DNA of 13,983 bases from an uncultured beta proteobacterium (GTDB lineage: Bacteria > Pseudomonadota > Gammaproteobacteria > Burkholderiales > Burkholderiaceae_C). The translations under genes and the position numbers were made by a program. Where the stretch lies: assembly GCA_903914985.1 (NCBI GenBank), contig CAIWRE010000498.1, forward strand, positions 1 through 13,983. Direction: 5' to 3'. Numbering within the stretch: the first letter of the stretch is position 1; the number at the start of each line of letters is the position of its first letter. The notes below the pieces were generated by a model that worked only from the letters and a program-made list of their open reading frames with translations, did not search any database and was not told the DNA's origin. Positions 1 through 7,272 of this stretch are shown here, one piece after another.

Positions 1-16
1 AGGCACGCGCCTTGCT
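1..16 (+). promoter_or_regulatory. Sigma-54 (RpoN)-type -24/-12 promoter for the flgG operon
   Basis: The bases AGGCACG-CGCC-TTGCT match the sigma-54 consensus TGGCACG-N4-TTGCW at every fixed position except the first. The GG (2-3) and GC (14-15) doublets are exactly 10 bases apart. Transcription would begin around position 27, leaving a short leader that contains the ribosome binding site GGAG (43-46) of flgG. Sigma-54 control of early and middle flagellar operons is known in Pseudomonas, Vibrio and other polar flagellates. The window starts at this site, so an upstream flgF tail cannot be excluded. The short open frames across 1-34 do not look like a recognisable FlgF C-terminus. Confidence 0.6.
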
Positions 17-52
17 TATAGCCTTGTAACTTAACGAACACTGGAGCAGTCA

Positions 53-838
53 ATGGACGCATCAATGTGGGTGGCCAAAACAGGCCTCGACGCGCAGCAG
101 ACGCGCATGAATGTGATTTCCAATAACCTGGCCAACGTCAATACGACCGGCTTTAAGCGCGATCGCGCGGTTTTTGAAGACTTGCTGTACCAGAACGTGC
201 GCCAGGCGGGCGGCCAAACCGGGGCTACCACCCAGGCGCCCACCGGCTTGATGCTGGGTACCGGTGTACGCGTGGTCGCCACCGAAAAGCTCAACCAGCA
301 GGGCAATATGATCAACAGCCAAAACCCGCTGGACATGGCGATAGCGGGCGACGGACACTTTCAAATTTTGCAAGCCAACGGCACCACCGCGTACACACGC
401 GATGGCAGCTTCAAGGTGTCGTCAACCGGACAGTTGGTGACCTCCAACGGCGCGCCCCTGCAGCCCGCCATCACCATTCCCCCTACCGCTGCCAGTGTCA
501 CCATCGGCCGGGACGGCACGGTGTCGGTCGAATTGCAGGGCGGCGCCGGTCAGCAGGTACTGGGACAGGTGCTGATCGCGCGCTTTATGAATCCCGCCGG
601 TCTGCAAGCTGCAGGTCAAAACATCATGCTGCAAACACCGGCCAGCGGTGTGCCGCAAGTGGTGCCGCCCGGCACTGCCGGCGCCGGGACCCTCATGCAG
701 GGCACGCTGGAAGCCTCTAACGTGAACGTGGTCGAAGAAATGGTCAACATGATCGAGACGCAGCGCGCCTATGAGATCAATTCCAAAGCCATTTCCGCGG
801 TCGACGGCATGTTGAAGTACATCAACCAGAACATGTAA
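53..838 (+). CDS. flgG: Flagellar distal rod protein FlgG
   Basis: FlgG forms the distal rod of the basal body, the drive shaft that crosses the periplasm inside the P and L rings. The 261-residue protein has the family's normal length (about 260). The N-terminus has the rod/hook signature, with WVAKTGLDAQQ at 7-17 and NVISNNLANVNTTGFKR at 20-36. The C-terminus carries the paired D0 helix with EASNVNVVEEMVNMIETQRAYE (about residues 221-242) and ends in KYINQNM. These terminal heptad-like helices are typical of axial proteins exported by the flagellar type III system, and no signal peptide is present. The ATG at 53 is preceded by GGAG at 43-46. The gene heads the visible operon, and flgH starts 12 bases after its stop. 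Nothing looks broken. Confidence 0.97.
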   Translation: MDASMWVAKTGLDAQQTRMNVISNNLANVNTTGFKRDRAVFEDLLYQNVRQAGGQTGATTQAPTGLMLGTGVRVVATEKLNQQGNMINSQNPLDMAIAGDGHFQILQANGTTAYTRDGSFKVSSTGQLVTSNGAPLQPAITIPPTAASVTIGRDGTVSVELQGGAGQQVLGQVLIARFMNPAGLQAAGQNIMLQTPASGVPQVVPPGTAGAGTLMQGTLEASNVNVVEEMVNMIETQRAYEINSKAISAVDGMLKYINQNM

Positions 839-850
839 TTGGCCCACTCC

Positions 851-1507
851 ATGAAACATGTTTTGTTGGCCCTTGCAGCCCTTGCGCTGAGCGCTTGCTC
901 GGTGCTGCCGCGCGAGCCGATCACGCACTCCGAAGGCTTTCGGCCGGTCTATCCGGTGGCGCAGGCCCAGCCGCCAGTGGCCACAGGAGCCATCTACAAC
1001 GGCGCACAAAGCGAATCCTTCTTTGGCCGCGGCCGGGGATTCCAGATCGGCGACGTCATCACCGTGCTGCTCAATGAATCGACCCAGGCCGGCCGCACGC
1101 AAAGCGGTGTGGTGAAACGTACCTCCAGCAACGACGTGGTACCGCCCGCCATGGGGGGCGGTCTGCTCTCCGGCGCCAATTTGCTGGGTGGCACCATCAA
1201 GAGCGAAGGCACCGGCACCGCCGACCAAACCGCGAGCCTGACAGGCTCGGTGGCCGTATCCGTGATTGACGTGATGGCCAATGGCAATCTGGTCCTGCGC
1301 GGCGAGAAACAACTCGCGCTGACCGAAGGCGCTGAAATTATTCAGGTCGCAGGGGTCGTGCGACCCGACGACATTGCTCCCAACAACACCGTTCAATCGC
1401 GCCGACTGGCCAATGCCCAGATCACCTACCGTGGCACTGGCGACATGGCTGCTGCCTCCCGCGCCGGATGGGGCACCAGCGGCCTGCTGAAACTCTGGCC
1501 GTTCTAA
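851..1507 (+). CDS. flgH: Flagellar L-ring lipoprotein FlgH
   Basis: FlgH forms the outer-membrane L-ring around the rod. From the ATG at 851 the protein is 218 residues, close to the family norm. It opens with a lipoprotein signal peptide, MKHVLLALAALALSAC, in which the lipobox LSAC puts the acylated cysteine at residue 16. Family motifs follow, including SFFGRGRGFQIGDVITVLLNE and, further on, GNLVLRGEKQLALTEGAE with IQVAGVVRPDDI, then a C-terminal tail ending LLKLWPF. An in-frame TTG at 839, directly after the flgG stop, would add four residues (MAHS). I prefer the ATG because the signal peptide then begins with the usual Met-Lys. Neither start has a convincing Shine-Dalgarno sequence, which suggests translational coupling to flgG. 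The stop is followed after 21 bases by flgI. Confidence 0.95.
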   Translation: MKHVLLALAALALSACSVLPREPITHSEGFRPVYPVAQAQPPVATGAIYNGAQSESFFGRGRGFQIGDVITVLLNESTQAGRTQSGVVKRTSSNDVVPPAMGGGLLSGANLLGGTIKSEGTGTADQTASLTGSVAVSVIDVMANGNLVLRGEKQLALTEGAEIIQVAGVVRPDDIAPNNTVQSRRLANAQITYRGTGDMAAASRAGWGTSGLLKLWPF

Positions 1508-1528
1508 GCGGCGACAGAAAGCACACCC

Positions 1529-2665
1529 ATGAAAAAATTTCTCTGCACTCTGCCCCTAGCGGCTTTGCTGTGGGTGTTGCCGTTTTCGCTGGCCCACGCC
1601 GACCGCATCAAAGACCTGACCACCATGGCAGCCATGCGTGGCAACCAGCTCATTGGCTACGGCCTGGTCGTTGGCCTGCAAGGCACAGGCGACGGCTCCG
1701 ACCTGTCCTTCACCACGCAAAGCATGAAAACCCTGCTCAACCGCATGGGCGTGAACCAGGAAAATCCGCTGACCGACTATGAAGCAGCCACCAGTGGCGG
1801 CAAGATCGACCTCAAAAACGTGGCCGCGGTCATGATCACCGCAGATCTGCCGGGCATGTCCAAGCCCGGTCAGCGCATCGATATCAATGTGTCGGCCATA
1901 GGCAAGGCCACCAATCTGCGCGGCGGCACCCTGCTGCTGACCAGTTTGCGCGGCGTCGACGGACAGATTTATGCCCTGGCCCAGGGATCTTTGTCCTCTA
2001 CCAGTGTGGACGTAGGTGCTGCAGGCTCCAAGGTTTTGACCGGCGTGACCACCGCCGCCCGCATCCCCAGTGGAGCCACGGTCGAAAAAGCGGTCGACAA
2101 CTCGTTTGACAAGTCTGACAACGTGCTGTTGAACCTGCGCGATGGCGACTTCACCACCGCATCGAGCATTATTCAAGCGATCAACACCAAGTTCGGTGGC
2201 GATGTGGCCACCGCGCTGGACAGTGTCTCTATCGTGGTGCGTGCGCCCATGGACAGCAGCCAGCGTGTGTCTTTCATGAGCATGATCGAGAACATCGATG
2301 TGCAACCCGGCGAGCCACCCGCACGCGTGGTGGTCAACGCCCGCACCGGCACGGTGGTCATCAGCCGCAATGTGCGCGTCACGGCGGCAGCGGTCAGCCA
2401 CGGCACCATCAGCGTGTCGGTGGCCATGACCAACGAAGTGTCGCAGCCCGGCATGCTGTCCAATGGCACGACCAGGGATGTGCAAAACGCCGAGGTCAAA
2501 GTCAGCGAGCCCGACAAGCCCATGTTCTTGTTCCAGCCCGGCGTGGACTTGCGCCAGATTGTGGACGCGGTCAACCAGGTCGGCGCCACGCCCTCCGCCC
2601 TGATTGCGATTTTGGAAGCCCTGAAAAGCTCCGGTAGCCTGCGCGCCGAACTGCTGGTGATTTAA
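1529..2665 (+). CDS. flgI: Flagellar P-ring protein FlgI
   Basis: FlgI is exported by the Sec pathway and assembles the P-ring in the peptidoglycan layer around the distal rod. The 378-residue product has a clear cleavable signal peptide: KK near the start, a hydrophobic stretch, and a likely cut after AHA at residue 24, giving mature DRIKDLTTMAAMRGNQL. That mature N-terminus and the following LIGYGLVVGLQGTGDGSD are strongly conserved in FlgI. Other family blocks are GQRIDINVSAIG, the segment RVVVNARTGTVVISRNVRV, and the C-terminal VDAVNQVGATPSALIAILEALKSSG. Length and ends match complete family members. The gene lies between flgH and flgJ in the conserved flgGHIJKL order. Confidence 0.97.
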   Translation: MKKFLCTLPLAALLWVLPFSLAHADRIKDLTTMAAMRGNQLIGYGLVVGLQGTGDGSDLSFTTQSMKTLLNRMGVNQENPLTDYEAATSGGKIDLKNVAAVMITADLPGMSKPGQRIDINVSAIGKATNLRGGTLLLTSLRGVDGQIYALAQGSLSSTSVDVGAAGSKVLTGVTTAARIPSGATVEKAVDNSFDKSDNVLLNLRDGDFTTASSIIQAINTKFGGDVATALDSVSIVVRAPMDSSQRVSFMSMIENIDVQPGEPPARVVVNARTGTVVISRNVRVTAAAVSHGTISVSVAMTNEVSQPGMLSNGTTRDVQNAEVKVSEPDKPMFLFQPGVDLRQIVDAVNQVGATPSALIAILEALKSSGSLRAELLVI

Positions 2666-2690
2666 GCCACAACCCGCGACCTGTGTAGCC

Positions 2691-3233
2691 ATGGACATCA
2701 GCAACACCCCTGCCCAGCCATCCGCGAATGCGGAAGTGACGGGGTCGTACCTCGACTTCGGGGGCTTGGGCAAGCTCAAAGGCAAGGCCCACGCCGATGC
2801 CAAAGCCGCGACCCGTGAAACGGCCCAGCAGTTTGAGGCCATGTTTTTGCAGATGATGATGAAGTCCATGCGCGACGCCACGCCCAAGAGCGATTTGGTG
2901 GAGTCCGCGGGCAAAGACACGTTTGAGGCCATGTTTGACAAAGAGGTGTCGATGGCCATGGCCAAACGCAGCTCCTTGGGTCTGGCGGACATGCTGATCA
3001 AACACATGCCCGACCCCACTGCGCCGGCGCCCAGCACCGCCGCATTGCTCGAAGCCCGTAACGCCAAACCCAAGGCCATGTCTTTGTCGCCCGAGGCGGC
3101 CAAGCCCATGCCATTGCATGGGGTAGCACAGCCCATGGCGCCCCTGCCCCGCCTGGGCGGACCGATTCCCTTGACCTCGCGCGATATGCCCCTGCAGACC
3201 GCCAACACAAAGCCTGAAGGAGACGCTCCATGA
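2691..3233 (+). CDS. flgJ: Single-domain FlgJ-type rod-binding (rod cap) protein
   Basis: FlgJ caps the growing rod, and in enteric bacteria it also cuts peptidoglycan with a separate C-terminal glucosaminidase domain. This 180-residue protein has the rod-binding domain at roughly residues 40-105, visible as AAQQFEAMFLQMMMKSMRDA-like sequence, then DLVESAGKDTFEAMFDKEVSMAMA and GLADMLIKHM. The rest (about 106-180) is a Pro/Ala/Lys-rich, low-complexity tail (PDPTAPAPSTAAL, PKAMSLSPEAAKPMPL). No glucosaminidase motifs are present, whereas dual-domain FlgJ proteins are about 300 residues or longer. The reading frame is intact and its stop overlaps the flgK start (ATGA at 3230-3233), so this looks like a naturally short form. 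Another enzyme must open the cell wall. No Shine-Dalgarno is obvious before the ATG. Confidence 0.9.
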   Translation: MDISNTPAQPSANAEVTGSYLDFGGLGKLKGKAHADAKAATRETAQQFEAMFLQMMMKSMRDATPKSDLVESAGKDTFEAMFDKEVSMAMAKRSSLGLADMLIKHMPDPTAPAPSTAALLEARNAKPKAMSLSPEAAKPMPLHGVAQPMAPLPRLGGPIPLTSRDMPLQTANTKPEGDAP

Positions 3234-6200
3234 GCGACATAGCAGGCATTGCCGGCAACGCGGTCTCCGCCTACCAAAACGCCCTCTCGACAGTTAGCAA
3301 CAACATTGCCAACGTGGCGACCGACGGTTACTCGCGCCAGGACGTTGCACTCTCTGCGTTGCCCGTCACCAAAATGGGCGGCCTGTTTCTGGGCTCCGGC
3401 GTTGCCATTGACAACGTCAAGCGCCAATACGACGCCTTTGTCGAGTCCAATCTGCGCAAAGCCACCAGCGATTTGGCCAGCCAGGAACCCATGGTCAATT
3501 ACGCCAACCGCGTGGTTGACGTCATGGGCGGGCAAACCATGGGCCTGAACACCGCGCTGGACCAGTTTTTCAACTCGGTGCGGGCACTTTCCGCAAACAC
3601 GTCCTCGACGGTGTTGCGCAGCAGCTTTATTCAAGACGCCAAGAGCGTGGCACAACGCTTCGGGCAGCTTTCCGGCCAACTCGACCTGATACAGGGAGAA
3701 GTGCAAAGCGCGGTTGACAATGCGGTTTCGCAAGTCAACACCTTGACCAAGCAACTTGGCGTGGTGAATGGTCAACTCGTAAAGCAAACGACGGAAGCCA
3801 AGCAACCCCCCGACCTGTTGGACCAACGCGATTTGCTGTTGCGCAAGCTCTCCGAGCTGGCACGCGTCAACACGGCTTTCGCCGTCAATGGCCAGGTGAC
3901 GGTCAGTCTGGGACCCACTGTGAACCAGGATGTGGTGGTGACCGGAACCACGGTTCTGCCCATTGGTGTGGCAAACAACTCCGCGTCCAGCGACAAATCC
4001 ACGCTGGTGTTGGATCCGTACGGGAAATCCACCGCATTGGCCGGTGTTACCAGCGGAACCCTGGCGGGCCTGATGGCATTTCAGGAACAAGTGCTTGCCA
4101 GCTCCCGCAGCTCCCTGGACAACCTTGCCAAGACCTTCGCAAGCGAGGTCAACACCGTGCACACCCAAGGCGTGGATGCCTACGGAAATCCGGGACAGGC
4201 CTTGTTTTCTTTTGACCCGAAAGCCAGCCCCTCGGCCGGCATCCAGGTGGCCTTCAGTGATCCCTTGCTGATCGCTGCGGCGTCCCAGTTCCGGGTGATT
4301 GAAAACGCCAACAACACCAGTGGCACCAATGCATCGGTGGTCTATGACAGCGGGGCCGCGGCATCCGTCGCAGGCCCGCCACTGCTTTCAACCACATTGG
4401 TCAACAACGACCACCCGAGTGCGGCGCGCACCGTGACGGTGTCGGCCAGTGTTCCGGTGTCGGCGGTAGCAACCATTCCCCAGGGCATGCAAGACATCGG
4501 GATTTACCTCGACACCCTGCAACCGGGGCAACAGTTGCAAGTGCTGACACGCGATGGTCGCCAGATTGTGGGCCAGTCCATGGCCAGCGACAGCGCATTG
4601 CTGGGCGCGCTGATGACGACTGACAACGGTTTTGAAGCCGGCGCCGGCTACAGCGACGTCTACCTCAATGCCGCCAAACAATCGGTGCAGTTGACGGGAA
4701 ACTCCACCGGGGCCCAAACCTTTCTCGGTGTCAGCGTAGCGGGCTCTGCCGCAGGAAAAACGCCTGCCCAAACCGCCGCGCTGGTGATTGCCAGCAAAAC
4801 GGCGATCCTGGCAGGAGCGGCTGCGCGGGCGGCCGGCATTACCGACCTGGCCCAAGACCCGGTTGATCCGACCAAGCTGCTGCTGACCACCAACCCGACG
4901 ACCCCGGCGCGCTCAGCTTTGGCGGCTGCCAGCAGCAGCGGCATTCAATTCAGCGCCGGAACCGATCTGCAATACAAAGGTATGTCGGTCTTTTACGGGG
5001 CGCAGGCCGGTGTTCAAAACCAGCCCATTTACAACAGCAAAGACGAAATCACCGGAACCAAAGCCTTTCCGGCACTGCTCCAAGGCGCAGGGATTCAATC
5101 GTTGGCCAATGGCATCGCGGCCAACGCAATTACGGTGGATGGCGTCTCTTTGGGAGCATTGGCAGGTCCCGTGAGCAGCGCAAGGGCCGTCGCTACCTGG
5201 CTCAACACCGCATCGGCGCAAACGGGGGTTACTGCCACTGCTGCCAATATCGTGAACGTGACTGAAAGCCAGCTCCGCTTGCGTGCGTCGAGTTTGGTGA
5301 TCAACGGCAGCACCATCGACCTCACCGGGGTGAGCACGCAAACCCAATTGGCGGCCGCGATCAACCGCACGCCCAATCGCACTTTCCTTGCGCAGGTCTC
5401 TGCCGAAGGCAAACTGCGAATTACCAATGCCGCAGGGCACGAAGGCGAGGACCTGAGCATCGGGAACCTGATGGGTTCAGGATCAGAAAATGCCCTGGGC
5501 ATTCAAGGCGGCACTTACCGCGGCCAAGTCAGCCTGACCCAGCCGCTGACCGACGCCAATGGAAATCCCATCACCAAACCTATTCAACTGGGGTTTGGCA
5601 GTGCGGGTACCCCCAACGATCTGGCCCAACTGGGCTTTCGAACGGCTGCTTTCATCGAAGGCGCGGCCAAAGACGATTTGCTGGTGTTTGTGACGGGTAC
5701 CGGTACGGCAACGGTTTCGGCCAGCTACAAAGGCGCCGCCGTGGACGGCAAACAAGCGCTGCGAACCAACCCGATGAACGTGGAGTTCCTGACGGCCACC
5801 AAATACCGTATTACAGACACCCAAACCGGAACCGTACTGGCAGAGCGCACGCTCGACCCCACCCAACTCAGCCCGGGCATCAGCTACCAGGGCCTGCAAC
5901 TCTCGTTCACCGCGCCGCCCAATCAGGGTGACCAGTTTGCGCTGGATGGCAATCAGGATGGTGTGGGCAACAACGAAAACATGCTGGCCATGAATGCCCT
6001 GGAGCGCAAGGCGGTGGTCGGCAACAAAACGCTGACCAATGCCTATATCGACCAGGTCAATGAGATGGGCAATATCGCGCACCAAGCCACCATTTCACAA
6101 ACGGCGCTGACAGTCGTCCACGACCAGGCGGTGACGTCCCGCGACCAGGTTTCCGGGGTAAGTCTGGACAAAGAAGCCGGAGACCTGATCCGCTACCAGC

Positions 6201-6274
6201 AGGCCTACCAGGCCGCGGCCAAGGCCATGCAAGTGGCGAGCAACCTGTTCGACAGCGTGCTACAAATTCATTGA
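3230..6274 (+). CDS. flgK: Flagellar hook-associated protein 1 FlgK, greatly enlarged
   Basis: FlgK forms the first junction layer between hook and filament. The N-terminal region (about residues 1-330) is classical: SAYQNALSTVSNNIANVATDGYSRQ, then a long helical part with DLLDQRDLLLRKLSEL (195-210) and the conserved SRSSLDNLAKTFASEVNTVHTQG (291-313). The C-terminal D0/D1 region is also classical, with NQGDQFALDGNQDGVGNNENMLAM near 898-921 and ending in RYQQAYQAAAKAMQVASNLFDSVLQ. The protein is 1014 residues against about 550 in enterics. The extra mass is a surface insert of roughly residues 340-890, Ala/Thr/Ser-rich, with beta-type sequence and flagellin-hook-IN-like segments at about 632-675 and 687-746. 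The start is supported by AAGGAGA at 3217-3223, inside flgJ, with a 4-base overlap (ATGA). Confidence 0.96.
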   Translation: MSDIAGIAGNAVSAYQNALSTVSNNIANVATDGYSRQDVALSALPVTKMGGLFLGSGVAIDNVKRQYDAFVESNLRKATSDLASQEPMVNYANRVVDVMGGQTMGLNTALDQFFNSVRALSANTSSTVLRSSFIQDAKSVAQRFGQLSGQLDLIQGEVQSAVDNAVSQVNTLTKQLGVVNGQLVKQTTEAKQPPDLLDQRDLLLRKLSELARVNTAFAVNGQVTVSLGPTVNQDVVVTGTTVLPIGVANNSASSDKSTLVLDPYGKSTALAGVTSGTLAGLMAFQEQVLASSRSSLDNLAKTFASEVNTVHTQGVDAYGNPGQALFSFDPKASPSAGIQVAFSDPLLIAAASQFRVIENANNTSGTNASVVYDSGAAASVAGPPLLSTTLVNNDHPSAARTVTVSASVPVSAVATIPQGMQDIGIYLDTLQPGQQLQVLTRDGRQIVGQSMASDSALLGALMTTDNGFEAGAGYSDVYLNAAKQSVQLTGNSTGAQTFLGVSVAGSAAGKTPAQTAALVIASKTAILAGAAARAAGITDLAQDPVDPTKLLLTTNPTTPARSALAAASSSGIQFSAGTDLQYKGMSVFYGAQAGVQNQPIYNSKDEITGTKAFPALLQGAGIQSLANGIAANAITVDGVSLGALAGPVSSARAVATWLNTASAQTGVTATAANIVNVTESQLRLRASSLVINGSTIDLTGVSTQTQLAAAINRTPNRTFLAQVSAEGKLRITNAAGHEGEDLSIGNLMGSGSENALGIQGGTYRGQVSLTQPLTDANGNPITKPIQLGFGSAGTPNDLAQLGFRTAAFIEGAAKDDLLVFVTGTGTATVSASYKGAAVDGKQALRTNPMNVEFLTATKYRITDTQTGTVLAERTLDPTQLSPGISYQGLQLSFTAPPNQGDQFALDGNQDGVGNNENMLAMNALERKAVVGNKTLTNAYIDQVNEMGNIAHQATISQTALTVVHDQAVTSRDQVSGVSLDKEAGDLIRYQQAYQAAAKAMQVASNLFDSVLQIH

Positions 6275-6289
6275 TATTGACAAACTGCC

Positions 6290-7213
6290 ATGCAAATTTC
6301 TACCAGCCTGTTGTTTGACCGCGCCAGCGCGCAGATGAGTGCTGTCCAGAACAGCGTGGCGAAGTCGCAGGCTCAAATCTCCGCGCAAAAGCAGGTGATC
6401 AACCCCAGTGATGCCCCGGACCAAGCGGCCGTGATAACCCGCCTCAAGTCGCTCATCGGACGGCAGGACAGTTATTCCAAGACCTTGGACACAGTGCAAG
6501 CCCACCTGGAGCAAGAGGACGCCACGCTCTCGAGCGCCGGGGATATCCTGATTCGCCTCAAAGAGCTGACCATCCAGGTCAATAACGCGACCAGTGGCAG
6601 CGTCTCCAAGACGGTGATCGCCACTGAAATGCAGGGCCTGCGCGACCAGTTGCTGAGCCTGGCCAACACCACGGATACCACCGGCAATTACATTTTTTCA
6701 GGTAGCAAAGTGCACTCCCCCGCGTTCACCACCGATTCCAACGGAGAAGTTCAATACCAAGGCGATCAGACGACGATGAGCGTGGCGGTGGGTGAAAACC
6801 GTACCGTTGACGTCAACCGCCCGGGCACCAAGGCCTTTGTGAGTGTGGTTCGCACCAACGCCGACGGCTCCAAGTCCGGCACCGGTTTCTTTCAGTCCAT
6901 TGACGATTTGATTGCCGGCATCAAAGCCGGAGACGCCAGCGCAATGCAGCGGGGACTGACAGAAATGGACGCCCTGCACCAGGGCGTGGTTCTAGGTCAG
7001 GCCGATGCCGGTGCATCCATGCAGGTGGTGCAACAACAGGGCACGGCGCTGGACGACTCCATCCTGTCCTTGAAAACCGCGCTCTCTAACGTAGAAGACT
7101 TGGACATGGCCACGGCCATCACCCAAATGCAAAAACAATTGCTGTCCTTGGAGGCCTCGCAGTCCACCTTCGCCAAAGTGTCGCAAATGTCCTTGTTTTC
7201 TTACCTGAAGTAA
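6290..7213 (+). CDS. flgL: Flagellar hook-associated protein 3 FlgL
   Basis: FlgL forms the second junction layer, between FlgK and the flagellin filament. At 307 residues it has the usual FlgL length. The N-terminus MQISTSLLFDRASAQM and the segment QVINPSDAPDQAAVI are the flagellin-like D0/D1 part, followed by a helical stretch with LKELTIQVNN and MQGLRDQLLSLANT. The middle contains the typical GNYIFSGSKVHSPAF motif (about residues 131-145). The C-terminus returns to the coiled D0 helix, with MATAITQMQKQLLSLEASQSTFAKVSQMSLFSYLK split across its end. It starts 15 bases after the flgK stop without a clear Shine-Dalgarno, so translation is probably coupled. It is the last gene of the flgG operon, and no hairpin terminator is visible behind it. 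Confidence 0.96.
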   Translation: MQISTSLLFDRASAQMSAVQNSVAKSQAQISAQKQVINPSDAPDQAAVITRLKSLIGRQDSYSKTLDTVQAHLEQEDATLSSAGDILIRLKELTIQVNNATSGSVSKTVIATEMQGLRDQLLSLANTTDTTGNYIFSGSKVHSPAFTTDSNGEVQYQGDQTTMSVAVGENRTVDVNRPGTKAFVSVVRTNADGSKSGTGFFQSIDDLIAGIKAGDASAMQRGLTEMDALHQGVVLGQADAGASMQVVQQQGTALDDSILSLKTALSNVEDLDMATAITQMQKQLLSLEASQSTFAKVSQMSLFSYLK

Positions 7214-7219
7214 GTTTGC

Positions 7220-7246
7220 TTTAGTTTTACGCGGATCTTCCGATTC
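7220..7246 (+). promoter_or_regulatory. Sigma-28 (FliA) promoter for fliD
   Basis: TTTAGTTT (7220-7227), an 11-base spacer, and TCCGATTC (7239-7246) align with the FliA consensus TAAAGTTT-N11-GCCGATAA. The spacing is exact, and the -10 core CCGATTC also occurs in the flaG and fliC promoters of this window. It begins 7 bases after the flgL stop. Transcription would start near 7253, giving a leader of about 20 bases for fliD. Confidence 0.75.
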
Positions 7247-7272
7247 CTATTGATCACGCATAGAGCCCATCC

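Noticed and set aside
839..850. TTG at 839 as the flgH start
   Set aside because: It adds only MAHS before a normal lipoprotein signal peptide that begins with MKH at the ATG at 851; no ribosome site favours it.
3160..3168. CCGATTC upstream of flgK as a FliA -10 element
   Set aside because: The bases at the required -35 distance are CCTGCCCC, unlike TAAAGTTT, and the region is flgJ coding sequence. No promoter call.
1556..4168. Very long open frame on the minus strand across flgI, flgJ and flgK
   Set aside because: It is the antisense shadow of three well-recognised genes in GC-rich DNA; its translation is His/Gly/Gln-rich with no family resemblance.
6731..6737. CCGATTC inside flgL
   Set aside because: It lies in the middle of a conserved coding region with no start-proximal gene downstream, so it is a chance occurrence.
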